Counted from the first letter of the stretch, positions 54,581-62,875 are shown. The stretch is DNA of 64,000 bases from Paraburkholderia sp. BCC1886 (GCF_900996245.1 NZ_CAAJGK010000052.1:124001-188000); one strand, 5' to 3'. The notes: generated by a model not told the origin, from the letters alone. Program-made: numbers and translations.

Positions 54581-56491
54581 ATGAATCGCAATTTCAAACT
54601 TTCCGCGATCGCTATGTGCGTATCGTCGATGATTATTCTTACAGGCTGCGGTAGTACCCTGACGACGCCTAATGTTTCAAGTGGGGCCGGGGCTGGTGGG
54701 GGCAGCGGTGCGGGTGGGGGTGCAGGTGGTGGTAGTGGGGCTGGTGGGGGGAGTGGGGCTACGCCTACGCCGACTCCCACGCCGACTCCGACGCCGACGC
54801 CAACTCCGACGCCGACGCCCACTCCGACGCCAACTCCGACGCCTACGCCTACGCCGACTCCGACGCCCACTCCGACGCCTACGCCCACTCCGACGCCTAC
54901 GCCCACTCCGACGCCTACGCCCACTCCGACGCCTACGCCTACGCCTACGCCTACGCCTACGCCGACGCCGACGCCGACTCCGACCCCGACCCCGACGCCC
55001 ACGCCCACGCCGACGCCCACGCCCACTAGCGCCAACCCCATCGGCATAGTCGTGCAGAACGGTGGCAACGTCGTCACCGCGACCGGACAGACCGTCTCCG
55101 CGATCGGCAGCCAGATCGGCCTCACACCGATTCCGGGCGCGAACCCCGCGACCACGACCTCGCTGGGCGGTGTCGTCTCCAATCTCGGCAACGGCGTCAC
55201 CGCTGTCGGTACCGGTCTCGCCAACGGCCTCGGCCAGCTTGGCAACTCCACCGATCCGCTCGGCACCACGCTCGCGAGCAGCGGCAACCTCGTCTATGAC
55301 GCGGGTCAGGCCGTCAACAGCGCAGGTCAACTCGTGACGAGTCTGGGTAGCGGTCCGACCGCCCCGCTTGCGCCGCTCACGACGCCGCTCGGTGGTGTGG
55401 TTTCCACGCTCGGCAATACCGTCAGCGGAATCGGCACGCAACTCACGTCGCAACTGACCAACGGTCCGATCCAGCAGGTCACGCAAACCCTCAGCACCGC
55501 GATCACGCCAATCACGAGCACGGTGGCGCAGACGACGCAAACCATCGGCGACACCACGGGTCTCGGCGCACCGCTGAACGGTCTGCTCTCGCAACTCGGC
55601 GGCGGTCTCGGGACAGCAGGTTCAGCGATCAGCTCGGCCACGGGCAACCCGATCGGTCAGAACCTCGGCAACGTGGTGACGAAGCTTGGCGATACGGTCG
55701 CATCGGCAGGTGGGCTGCTCACGTCGGGAAGTGCTAGCAGCAGCAATCCGCTCGCTCCGTTGACGGGTCTGCTCTCATCGCTGCCTGCGACGCTGACGGG
55801 TGGGCTTGCCGGCGGTAGCAATCCGCTGGCTCCGCTGACCAGCATCCTGACGTCGTTGCCCGGTACCTTGAGTGGTGGTCTGAGCGGCGGCAGCAATCCG
55901 CTCGCTCCGGTCACGAGCCTGCTGACCTCGTTGCCTGCGACGTTGACGGGTGCCTTGAGCAGCGGCAGCAATCCACTTGCTCCGGTTACTGGACTGCTCA
56001 CCTCGCTGCCTGCGACGTTAAGCGGTGGCCTGAGCGGCGGCAGCAATCCGCTGGCTCCGGTGACTGGTCTGCTCACCTCGCTGCCTGCGACGTTAAGCGG
56101 TGGCCTGAGCGGCGGCGGCAATCCGCTGGCTCCGGTCACGGGTCTGCTCACCACGGTGACAGGCAGCCTCGGTAGCGTCGGCGGTACCAGCAGCCCGCTG
56201 GCTCCGGTCACCGGTCTGCTGACCACCGTCACCGGCAGCCTCACTGGCGCAGCCAGCAGCGGCAACCCGCTCGCACCGGTCACATCGGCGGTCACCACGG
56301 TTACCGGCTCGCTGACGGGCACACTCAACACCGCAGCAACCAGCGCATCGGGCGGCACCAGCAACCCCATCGCACCGGTCACCGGTTTGCTGACCACCGT
56401 CACCGGCACGCTGACCACGACGTTGAACACGGTCGGCACGACCACAGGCGGTCTGCTCGGCGGCCTCAACGGCCTCGCATCGAAGAAGTAA
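54581..56491 (+). CDS. Repeat-rich lipoprotein (Thr-Pro tract and 25-residue repeats)
   Basis: 636-residue lipoprotein of unknown function. Lipobox LTGC (lipidated C23), a Gly/Ser/Ala-rich spacer (35-60), 44 consecutive Thr-Pro dipeptides (about residues 61-148), then about 490 residues low in charge and aromatic residues (no Trp, Phe or His seen after the signal peptide), with a recurring 25-residue unit near NPLAPVTGLLTSLPATLSGG. The rigid Thr-Pro stalk and the repeat domain suggest a surface-exposed or spacer protein, possibly of a biofilm or cell-contact kind; similar uncharacterised proteins occur in Burkholderia. The GGGGGAG ribosome site fixes the start. Upstream is a sigma-54-type promoter. 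Confidence 0.85.
   Translation: MNRNFKLSAIAMCVSSMIILTGCGSTLTTPNVSSGAGAGGGSGAGGGAGGGSGAGGGSGATPTPTPTPTPTPTPTPTPTPTPTPTPTPTPTPTPTPTPTPTPTPTPTPTPTPTPTPTPTPTPTPTPTPTPTPTPTPTPTPTPTPTPTPTSANPIGIVVQNGGNVVTATGQTVSAIGSQIGLTPIPGANPATTTSLGGVVSNLGNGVTAVGTGLANGLGQLGNSTDPLGTTLASSGNLVYDAGQAVNSAGQLVTSLGSGPTAPLAPLTTPLGGVVSTLGNTVSGIGTQLTSQLTNGPIQQVTQTLSTAITPITSTVAQTTQTIGDTTGLGAPLNGLLSQLGGGLGTAGSAISSATGNPIGQNLGNVVTKLGDTVASAGGLLTSGSASSSNPLAPLTGLLSSLPATLTGGLAGGSNPLAPLTSILTSLPGTLSGGLSGGSNPLAPVTSLLTSLPATLTGALSSGSNPLAPVTGLLTSLPATLSGGLSGGSNPLAPVTGLLTSLPATLSGGLSGGGNPLAPVTGLLTTVTGSLGSVGGTSSPLAPVTGLLTTVTGSLTGAASSGNPLAPVTSAVTTVTGSLTGTLNTAATSASGGTSNPIAPVTGLLTTVTGTLTTTLNTVGTTTGGLLGGLNGLASKK
54761..55024 (+). repeat. (Thr-Pro)44 hexanucleotide coding repeat
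   Basis: 264 bp of ACN-CCN units, 44 copies, inside the lipoprotein gene. Third bases vary (ACG/ACT/ACC with CCG/CCC/CCT), with longer regularities of ACG-CCC-ACT-CCG (about 54865-54930). Units of 6 bp keep the frame, so copy-number changes alter stalk length. Confidence 0.95.
55745..56194 (+). repeat. Six 75-bp tandem repeats in the lipoprotein gene
   Basis: Six consecutive units of 75 bp beginning at 55745, 55820, 55895, 55970, 56045 and 56120 encode N-PLAP-(L/V)-T-type 25-residue repeats; the last is more diverged. Further degenerate PLAPVTGLL copies follow to about 56400. Adjacent units are very similar at the DNA level. Confidence 0.92.
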
Positions 56492-56555
56492 AAGTAGAAG
56501 GAGAAGAACAGCAGGCAATAAAAACGGCGCGAGGAATAAGCGCCGAAAAGGGAGT

Positions 56556-56592
56556 AACGGCGAACCGGGTCAAACCGGTTCGCCGTTTTTTT
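56556..56592 (+). terminator. Rho-independent terminator of the lipoprotein gene
   Basis: Perfect 13-bp stem AACGGCGAACCGG / CCGGTTCGCCGTT with a 6-base loop and seven Ts (56586-56592). Confidence 0.92.
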
Positions 56593-56618
56593 CGGGTGTT
56601 GCTTTGGGGCGCAGAAAT

Positions 56619-56660
56619 AAAAAACCCGGACTACGTCGAGAGACGTAGTCCGGGTTTTTT
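56619..56660. terminator. Bidirectional terminator after tRNA-Ala
   Basis: Near-perfect stem of 18 bp, AAAAACCCGGACTACGTC and its complement, with a 4-base loop (56638-56641). Flanked by A and T runs, it stops the minus-strand tRNA transcript and gives a second stop for the + strand lipoprotein gene. Confidence 0.9.
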
Positions 56661-56670
56661 GCGTGGACTT

Positions 56671-56746
<76 letters not shown>

Positions 56747-56838
56747 AACGTCCGAACGATTCTAGCACAGGCAATTCCCCCATTGCCAAGCCCCGCCGCC
56801 CAACCCCGCTCCCAAAATTCCCACTGAAATACACCAAC

Positions 56839-57186
56839 CTACCTACCCGGCGCCCCAGCCAAAACCCACTCCACCACAGTCCGAACATCCGCATCGCTCA
56901 TAGACTGATGGGCGGGCATAGGAATCATCCCCCACACCCCAGCCCCGCCCTCCTTAACCTTCCGGACCAACTTGGCCTCAGCCTGCGGATCCCCTTTGTA
57001 CTTAGCAGCGATCTGTTGAAACGAAGGCCCAACCAGCTTCCGATCCACCGCATGACACCCCATACAGGCATTGCCATTAGCAATACTCTGCCCACGCGGC
57101 GCATCAGCAGCAAACGCATCGGTACCTGCGACCGCCCCGACCACCAGAACAACACCAAAGGCAAAACCCCAAACCCCCACCCTCAT
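56839..57186 (-). CDS. Class I cytochrome c
   Basis: 115-residue periplasmic c-type cytochrome. Signal peptide (cleavage after AFA at about residue 26), haem-binding CMGCH (residues about 41-45), and the axial methionine in MIPMP (about residue 89-92). Small electron carrier, partner unknown. Start overlaps the dolP stop by ATGA, so it is translationally coupled to the lipoprotein gene; this is an odd partner for a BON protein. Confidence 0.93.
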   Translation of the reverse strand: MRVGVWGFAFGVVLVVGAVAGTDAFAADAPRGQSIANGNACMGCHAVDRKLVGPSFQQIAAKYKGDPQAEAKLVRKVKEGGAGVWGMIPMPAHQSMSDADVRTVVEWVLAGAPGR

Positions 57187-57974
57187 GGCGACGTCGCCTT
57201 CGGATTCCCCGGATGCACCGAGTTCGAATTACTCACCGGCGCCGGGCTCTGCTGATCCAACGGCCGCGAACTCACCGACGAATCTGGAATCGCCCCTACC
57301 GTCGGCTCAGCAGCATCCGGTTGCGCCGTCGTCACCGGCGTACTGGCCGCAGTCGCAGCGGCCGCCGCTTCCTGCGGCTGAATATATTGGAAGACCTTAA
57401 CCACCTGCGCGACACCCGGCACCCGGCTCGCGACATCCGCGCCGCGATTGCCTTCATCCATCGTGACGAGCCCCATCAGATACACCGATCCGCGCTCGGC
57501 CACGACCTTGAAGTTGTTCGCCGAAATATTCTTCTCGGCGATCAGCGCCGTCTTCACGCGCGTCTCGAGATACGTATCGTTGGTCCGCGAAGAAAACGAA
57601 CTGGCCGGCGCAATCGTCAATTCATTGACGATCGTGTTCACGTTATTCAACCCGCGCACGATCGTCTCCGCACGCTGCTTCGACACATCCCCCGGCACCT
57701 CGCCAGTCAGCAGCACGCGACGATTGAACACCGCCACGTTCACATGCGCCGCATCCGGCAAATTCTGGCTGATCTGCGAGAGCGCCTTCACCTGCAACTC
57801 GCGATCTTCGGTCTGCGCGCCGAGCGTGCGCCGGTCGGTCGCCACCAGAGCGCTGCCGCCCGCCGCGCCCGCAACGGCCAGAAAGCAACCTTGCAACGTA
57901 GCGGACAAACCCGCCGCAAAACTCACCACCAGCACGGTCCTGACCAGTGTCTTCTTGACGCGGAATACGCTCAT
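57183..57974 (-). CDS. dolP: BON-domain lipoprotein DolP (YraP)
   Basis: Outer-membrane lipoprotein with two BON domains that protects envelope integrity in E. coli. Lipobox LQGC (C30), BON1 about residues 50-115 (NVAVFNRRVLLTGEVPG) and BON2 about 125-190 (YLETRVKTALIAEKNISANN, VASRVPGVAQVVKVF). The C-terminal 60 residues are an extra Ala/Ser/Thr/Pro tail absent from E. coli DolP. Upstream genes are diaA and yraN; order matches E. coli yraN-diaA-dolP. Confidence 0.92.
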   Translation of the reverse strand: MSVFRVKKTLVRTVLVVSFAAGLSATLQGCFLAVAGAAGGSALVATDRRTLGAQTEDRELQVKALSQISQNLPDAAHVNVAVFNRRVLLTGEVPGDVSKQRAETIVRGLNNVNTIVNELTIAPASSFSSRTNDTYLETRVKTALIAEKNISANNFKVVAERGSVYLMGLVTMDEGNRGADVASRVPGVAQVVKVFQYIQPQEAAAAATAASTPVTTAQPDAAEPTVGAIPDSSVSSRPLDQQSPAPVSNSNSVHPGNPKATSP

Positions 57975-58000
57975 CAACTAGCTCTCCTTCGGAATCGGTA

Positions 58001-58588
58001 TCAGTCTTCGCCCAGCAACATGGCATCGATGCCGTCGCACAGACAATGGATGGTCAGCAAATGCACTTCCTGAATCCGCGCAGTGCGATCGGATGGGACG
58101 CACACGTGAATATCGGTGTCGCTCAACACGTCCTGCATGCGTCCGCCGCCCTTGCCGGTCAGCGCGATCACGATCATCTCGCGCTCGTGCGCGGCTTCGA
58201 TCGCGGCCAGCACGTTCGCGGAATTGCCAGACGTGGTAATCGCCAGCAACACGTCACCAGGTTGGCCGAGCGCCCACACCTGACGCGAGAAAATCTGCTC
58301 GAACGCGTAGTCGTTGGCAATCGCGCTCAGCACGGATGTATCGGTAGTCAGCGCAATCGCGGGCAAACCGGGACGCTCGCGTTCGAACCGGCCGATCAGT
58401 TCCGCCGCGAAATGTTGCGCGTCGGCCGCCGAGCCGCCGTTACCGCAAGCCAGAATGCGATTGCCGTTGGCCAGCGCGCCGAACATCGTGTCGATCGCAG
58501 CGGCAATCGGCATCGACAGTGTTTCGAGGGCTTCGAGTTTGACTGCCGCGCTATCGCGGAAGTGTTGTTGAATGCGTTCGACTGACAT
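58001..58588 (-). CDS. diaA: SIS-domain protein DiaA/phosphoheptose isomerase-like
   Basis: 195-residue SIS-fold protein. CGNGGSAADAQHFAAE (residues 48-63) is shared by DiaA and phosphoheptose isomerase GmhA, and the later TTSGNSANV and SDRTARIQEVHL are also shared. Synteny with yraN and dolP favours DiaA (promotes DnaA oligomerisation at oriC), while presence of the catalytic-looking Glu and His means GmhA activity cannot be excluded. The ATG at 58588 yields MSVERIQQHF; the frame upstream is a shadow. Confidence 0.87.
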   Translation of the reverse strand: MSVERIQQHFRDSAAVKLEALETLSMPIAAAIDTMFGALANGNRILACGNGGSAADAQHFAAELIGRFERERPGLPAIALTTDTSVLSAIANDYAFEQIFSRQVWALGQPGDVLLAITTSGNSANVLAAIEAAHEREMIVIALTGKGGGRMQDVLSDTDIHVCVPSDRTARIQEVHLLTIHCLCDGIDAMLLGED

Positions 58589-58745
58589 CGAGTCTCTATC
58601 TTCTACCGCGAATGGACCGCTGCGCGCGGTCGTGTTGTGAAGTCGTATTGCAAGGCTGCGCGACACACCGTTCGATCGGCGTTACCCCGTGACGCAGACG
58701 CGAGCGCAAGTTTATCGCACTCGGCCGGCTTCTCCGCGCCGCGCC

Positions 58746-59225
58746 TCAGACTTCGTCGGAACGGAACGCATCGCGCAGCCAGACGAGCCGTCCGGCCTCG
58801 AACGCGATCACGTCGAAACGGCACGCGGGCTCGTCGCGCAAATGCTGGCAACGCGTCGCCAGATAGTGACGCGCGGCACGCACGATCCGCTGTCGCTTCT
58901 GCCAGCCGATGCTCGCCGCCGCGCCGCCGTAACGACGCTGCGCACGCGCGCGAACTTCGACGAAGACCAGCGCGCCATCACGGTCGCGCATCACGAGATC
59001 GATCTCGCCGCCCCGGCACACCACGTTGCGCGCGACGAAGCACAGCCGTTGCCGCTGCAAAAATTCCTGCGCGCGCTTCTCGAAAGCAGCGCCGACGAGC
59101 TTCGACCCAGTCGATCCTGAAAAGTTGTGCGACGCGAGCGGACTCGCATTGCTAGCAGTAGAAGCCGCTCGCCGATCGGCAGACGAACGGTTACTCGCCA
59201 CCTCCGGAGAAATTCGCGGCGGCAT
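58746..59225 (-). CDS. yraN: UPF0102 family protein YraN
   Basis: 159-residue protein of the YraN family, which has a restriction-endonuclease-like core of the Holliday-resolvase type (VGAAFEKRAQEFLQRQ, then GEIDLVMRD and LVFVEVRARAQ, the acidic metal-binding set). Role unknown. The N-terminal 38 residues (Ser/Ala/Pro-rich) are not conserved, so the real start may be downstream; ATG at 59225 is the most reasonable. A further ATG at 59345 overlaps the divergent rsmI start. Divergent from rsmI as in many betaproteobacteria. Confidence 0.87.
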   Translation of the reverse strand: MPPRISPEVASNRSSADRRAASTASNASPLASHNFSGSTGSKLVGAAFEKRAQEFLQRQRLCFVARNVVCRGGEIDLVMRDRDGALVFVEVRARAQRRYGGAAASIGWQKRQRIVRAARHYLATRCQHLRDEPACRFDVIAFEAGRLVWLRDAFRSDEV

Positions 59226-59343
59226 TGCCAAACCACGCTTGCCCTGCCCTCGTCCGCCAGCCGAAGCGGCAACCGCTGCGTGGCACAATGGCGGGCTCGT
59301 TCCGCCGGTTTCGTCGGCTCCTTCCGTTAGCGTCTTCTGCCTC

Positions 59344-60222
59344 ATGACTCCTCTCTCCGAACTCGCGCAAGGGCAGCAATATCCCGTTGCCGCGCTGTAT
59401 GTGGTGGCCACGCCGATCGGCAACGTCGCCGACGTCACCCTGCGCGCGCTGCATGTGCTCGGACTCGTGGACCGCATCGCCGCCGAAGACACCCGCAACA
59501 CCGGCCAGCTGCTCGCGCGCTACGGCATCTCGAAGCCGCTGATTGCCGTGCATCAACACAACGAGCGCGCCGCAGCGCTGCGTCTGATCGAGCATCTGCA
59601 AGCAGGCGAGCGCGTGGCCTATGTATCGGACGCCGGCACGCCCGGCATCTCGGACCCTGGCGCGAAACTCGTCGACGCAGTACGCGAAGCGGGCTTCCCG
59701 GTCATCCCGCTGCCGGGCGCAAGCGCACTCGCTACTGCGTTGAGCGCCGCGGGCGATTGGGTCGCGACCTTCTCGTTCCTCGGATTTCTGCCGCCAAAAG
59801 CCAAGGCACGCGCCAGCACGCTGCAGACGCTCGTGCGGCATCCGCATGCGATGGTGTTCTACGAAGCGCCGCACCGGATCGTCGACACCGTGCAGGCGCT
59901 CGCCGATACGTTCGGTGGCGAGCGCAAGCTGCTGATCGCGCGGGAGCTGACAAAGTTACATGAAGCGCTGCACGGTTGCACCCTGGCCGAAGGGCCAACG
60001 TGGCTCGCAGCAGATGCCAACCGGCAACGCGGCGAGTTCGTGCTGGTCGTGGAAGGCGCGCAGCCGGAAGCCGTCGGTGAAAACGATCACGACGCTCTGC
60101 TGGCGATTCTGCTGGAAGAGTTGACGGTGAGCAGCGCGGCCAAAGTCGCGGCGGCTATCACCGGTACGTCGCGCAATACGCTCTACACGCGCGCATTGGC
60201 GCTCAAGCAGGAAGAAGAGTAA
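59344..60222 (+). CDS. rsmI: 16S rRNA (cytidine(1402)-2'-O)-methyltransferase RsmI
   Basis: Methylates the ribose of C1402 in the ribosomal decoding centre. Class III/tetrapyrrole-methylase fold with LYVVATPIGNVADVTLRAL at the start and SDAGTPGISDPGAKLV in the AdoMet region (about 85-100). 292 aa is normal. ATG at 59344 has no clear Shine-Dalgarno; a CACAAT box 55 bp before may serve as -10. The start codon's first bases overlap an ATG of the divergent frame, leaving very little space for a leader. Confidence 0.95.
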   Translation: MTPLSELAQGQQYPVAALYVVATPIGNVADVTLRALHVLGLVDRIAAEDTRNTGQLLARYGISKPLIAVHQHNERAAALRLIEHLQAGERVAYVSDAGTPGISDPGAKLVDAVREAGFPVIPLPGASALATALSAAGDWVATFSFLGFLPPKAKARASTLQTLVRHPHAMVFYEAPHRIVDTVQALADTFGGERKLLIARELTKLHEALHGCTLAEGPTWLAADANRQRGEFVLVVEGAQPEAVGENDHDALLAILLEELTVSSAAKVAAAITGTSRNTLYTRALALKQEEE

Positions 60223-60277
60223 GACCGCAGTGGCTTTGAAGGCACCGGGCCGATCTGCGGGAACGCGGAATAAAAAA

Positions 60278-60296
60278 GGCGGGCATCGAGCCCGCC
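60278..60296 (-). terminator. Rho-independent terminator of rlpA
   Basis: Stem GGCGGGC / GCCCGCC around ATCGA, followed on the minus strand by a run of six Ts, just past the rlpA stop. Confidence 0.8.
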
Positions 60297-60307
60297 CTAC
60301 ATCAGCC

Positions 60308-60943
60308 TTACTTCTCGGCGGTCGAACCCGAGTTCGACGCCAGCATCTCGTTACGCGCGGCGCGCGCTTCCTGCTGTGACAATCCTTCGATCTTGACCCG
60401 AGCCGTGCCGGAATGGCGCATGTCAAGCGCATTGGCAGCAGCCATCGACAGGTCGATCACCCGACCACGAGCATAAGGACCCCGATCGTTGATCCGCACC
60501 ACCACCGAGCGCGACGTGGCTGGGTTCGTCACGCGCACGTACGAGCCGAGCGGCAGCGTGCGATGCGCGGCGGTCAGCGCGTGCATGTCGAAGCGCTCGC
60601 CGTTGGCGGTGCGCCGGCCGTGGAAGCCGCGGCCGTACCACGAGGCGCGACCGGTTTGCTCGAAGTCCGAAACCGTCGAAGGATCGTCGGTCAAAGGCTG
60701 AGCGTTGCCCAGCGGCGAAGCGTTGGCATCGACGGACGATGCCTGGCCGGTTGCCTTCGATGCCGCGCCGGAAGCTGGCGCGCTACCGAAAGCCTGTGGC
60801 CCGAAGGAGCCCGCTTGCGCGTTTTTTGTGCTGAGCGGCACGCCGCTTGCGGAGGTGTCGCTACCGCCCGGAGGCGTTGCGCAACCAGCCAGCGCAAAAA
60901 AGGCAAAAAGAGTCCCCAGACCACGGGATAACCGAGTTTTCAT
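60308..60943 (-). CDS. rlpA: RlpA-like septal-ring lytic transglycosylase
   Basis: Outer-membrane lipoprotein that cleaves denuded peptidoglycan. Lipobox LAGC (C21), a Ser/Ala/Gly-rich linker (25-90) and a double-psi beta-barrel domain (about 97-190) with ASWYGRGFHGRRTANGERF, HRTLPLGSYVRV and the catalytic acidic motif NDRGPYARGRVIDLS. It lacks a SPOR domain, which E. coli RlpA has, so septal targeting must differ. 211 aa. The SPOR gene at 34132 is separate. Confidence 0.93.
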   Translation of the reverse strand: MKTRLSRGLGTLFAFFALAGCATPPGGSDTSASGVPLSTKNAQAGSFGPQAFGSAPASGAASKATGQASSVDANASPLGNAQPLTDDPSTVSDFEQTGRASWYGRGFHGRRTANGERFDMHALTAAHRTLPLGSYVRVTNPATSRSVVVRINDRGPYARGRVIDLSMAAANALDMRHSGTARVKIEGLSQQEARAARNEMLASNSGSTAEK

Positions 60944-61592
60944 AGACGTGCAATCACATTGTCGAGCCGCATCACGCGTAAGTTGAGCGTGTTGCCTGCG
61001 ACTCCGGCGGCAAGGGACGACAACGCGCCGCGCTAATAGGCGCAGTACGTCAAAGCCCGGACGCGACTTACATAGCCGCTACCGCACGGTTAATTTTCAC
61101 GTCTGGCGCAACCTGTCCCCGGCAGCCTGACCAGACCCCACATGCCGCCATCGAACGTGGCAAACACGTTCTTGCGCGCGAAAAACTCAGCGAACAGGAA
61201 CGGCGGCGTAGGCCCCACCCAGCGTCACGGCAGTTAAGTCCGTAGCAGGCGCGTGGCGCCTGGCTGGGCAAGACGTGTGCATCGAAAGCTTCGATACCTG
61301 ATGGCTGCCGACAACTCCAGCAGCCCATACTTGAATGACGATCCGCGATCCCTTTTGGTGTTAGGGACGCACCGTCGTGTGGCAGCACGATACCTTGTGC
61401 GTGGTCGCATTATACCCAAAACTAATTTTCAGGATGACAAGGCCATGAAAACCTTGATGATTTTTCACTTTTCTCCAAATTTCGACCGGGGGTAATCCTC
61501 GTGTAGTCCCGTCAGGAAGCCCTTCCGAGGGGCTCCACGAAGCTTCGAAGGACGCCGGTACAATCAACGTTTTTCCTGCGGCGCCCCCATCC
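60944..61592. other. Intergenic region with two inverted repeats
   Basis: 649 bp. The first 420 bp contain no credible frame. Inverted repeats ATCGAA-AGC-TTCGAT (61281-61295) and CGAAGCTTCG (61538-61547) are both AAGCTT-centred palindromes. A TACAAT (61559-61564), 28 bp before the MBL start, is a likely -10. The block 61420-61490 is rich in A+T. Confidence 0.5.
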
Positions 61593-62237
61593 ATGAAAGT
61601 CACTTTGATCCCCGTCACGCCGTTTCAGCAGAACAGTTCGCTGCTCGTTTGCGAGGCCACCGGACGCGCGGCGCTCGTCGATCCCGGCGGCGATCTCGAC
61701 ATCATTCAAGGTGAAGTGGCCCGTCAGAACGTCACGGTGGAAAAGATTTTCCTGACCCACGGTCACGTCGATCACTGCGCGGGCGCGAAAGCGCTCGCCA
61801 CTCACTACGGCGTGCCGATCGAAGGCCCACATCCGGACGAACGTTTCTGGCTCGACAAACTGCCGGACCAGAGCACGCGTTTCGGCTTTCCCGCTGCTGA
61901 AGCTTTCGAGCCCGACCGCTGGCTGCACGACGGCGAGCACGTGCAGTTCGGCGACGAGACGCTCGAGGCTTACCATTGCCCGGGCCATACGCCGGGCCAC
62001 GTGGTGTTCTTCAGCCGCGCGCACCGGCTTGCGCTGGTCGGCGACGTGCTGTTCGCCGGCTCCATCGGCCGCACGGATTTCCCGCGCGGCAATCACGCGG
62101 ATCTGGTGCGCTCGATCCGCGAAAAACTCTGGCCGCTCGGCGACGACGTCACCTTCGTTCCGGGTCACGGGCCGACTTCCACGTTCGGCGCCGAGCGCCG
62201 CAGCAATCCCTACGTCGCAGATGGAGTCGAGGCATGA
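61593..62237 (+). CDS. Metallo-beta-lactamase-fold hydrolase (GloB-like)
   Basis: 214-residue MBL-fold enzyme of the glyoxalase II-like group. THGHVDHCAG (residues about 55-64) metal motif, a second histidine in HCPGHTPGH, and bridging aspartate in LVGDVLFAGSIG. Small-form proteins of this kind hydrolyse S-D-lactoylglutathione or persulfide analogues. The ATG at 61593 is chosen; it ends overlapping the exonuclease gene by ATGA, so the two are translationally coupled. Confidence 0.92.
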   Translation: MKVTLIPVTPFQQNSSLLVCEATGRAALVDPGGDLDIIQGEVARQNVTVEKIFLTHGHVDHCAGAKALATHYGVPIEGPHPDERFWLDKLPDQSTRFGFPAAEAFEPDRWLHDGEHVQFGDETLEAYHCPGHTPGHVVFFSRAHRLALVGDVLFAGSIGRTDFPRGNHADLVRSIREKLWPLGDDVTFVPGHGPTSTFGAERRSNPYVADGVEA

Positions 62238-62875
62238 GCAGCGAAATTTTCGTCAGTACCGACGTCGAAGCCGATGGCCCGATTCCCGGCCCGCATTCGA
62301 TGCTGAGTTTCGCCTCGGCCGCCTATACGGAAGACAAGCAGCTCATCGCGACGTTTTCGGCGAACCTCGAATTGCTCGACGGCGCCAGCGCGCATCCGGT
62401 GCAGGAAGCCTGGTGGAAAACGCAGCCCGAAGCATGGGAAGCGTGCCGCAAAGATCTGCAAGCGCCGCAGGCCGCGTTGACCGCTTACGTCGACTGGGTC
62501 GAAGCGCTGCCCGGCAAACCGGTGTTCGTCGCGATGCCGGCCGGCTTCGACTTCACCTACATGTTCTGGTACATGATGCGTTTCGTCGGGCGCTGTCCGT
62601 TCTCGTGGTCGGCGCTCGATATCAAGACGCTCGCCTTCGCGATGACCGGCTTGCCGTATCGCAAGAACATCAAGCCGCGCTTTCCGAAGCACTGGTTCGA
62701 CGAGCACCCGCATACCCATGTCGCCCTGGACGACGCGATCGAACAGGGCGCGCTGTTCTGCAACATGCTGAAAGATCTGCGCGCAATGCAGGCCGTCAAC
62801 GAAACCGCACGATCGGCTAGTGAGACGGAGCGCGACCTCACAGGACAAAACACTACTCAGAAACCAACAAAGTAG
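62234..62875 (+). CDS. 3'-5' exonuclease, DEDDh-type (Rv2179c-like)
   Basis: 213-residue RNase-T/Rv2179c-like fold. Exo I motif DVEADG (residues about 10-15), a middle aspartate in AGFDFTYMFW (exo II), and exo III HVALDDA near residue 175, together a DEDDh set. Could act as an exoribonuclease, as the mycobacterial relative. Translationally coupled to the MBL hydrolase. Final 20 residues are polar and likely disordered. Confidence 0.87.
   Translation: MSSEIFVSTDVEADGPIPGPHSMLSFASAAYTEDKQLIATFSANLELLDGASAHPVQEAWWKTQPEAWEACRKDLQAPQAALTAYVDWVEALPGKPVFVAMPAGFDFTYMFWYMMRFVGRCPFSWSALDIKTLAFAMTGLPYRKNIKPRFPKHWFDEHPHTHVALDDAIEQGALFCNMLKDLRAMQAVNETARSASETERDLTGQNTTQKPTK

Noticed and set aside
54761..55024. 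CRISPR-like or VNTR non-coding array
   Set aside because: The units are 6 bp, contiguous and in frame in a lipoprotein gene; no spacers.
54559..55287. Minus-strand Val-Gly repeat protein opposite the Thr-Pro tract
   Set aside because: It is the reverse reading of the hexanucleotide repeat; the + strand has promoter, ribosome site and lipobox.
61253..61495. 80-codon + strand frame in the long gap before the MBL gene
   Set aside because: No ribosome site, no family and irregular composition; probably chance.
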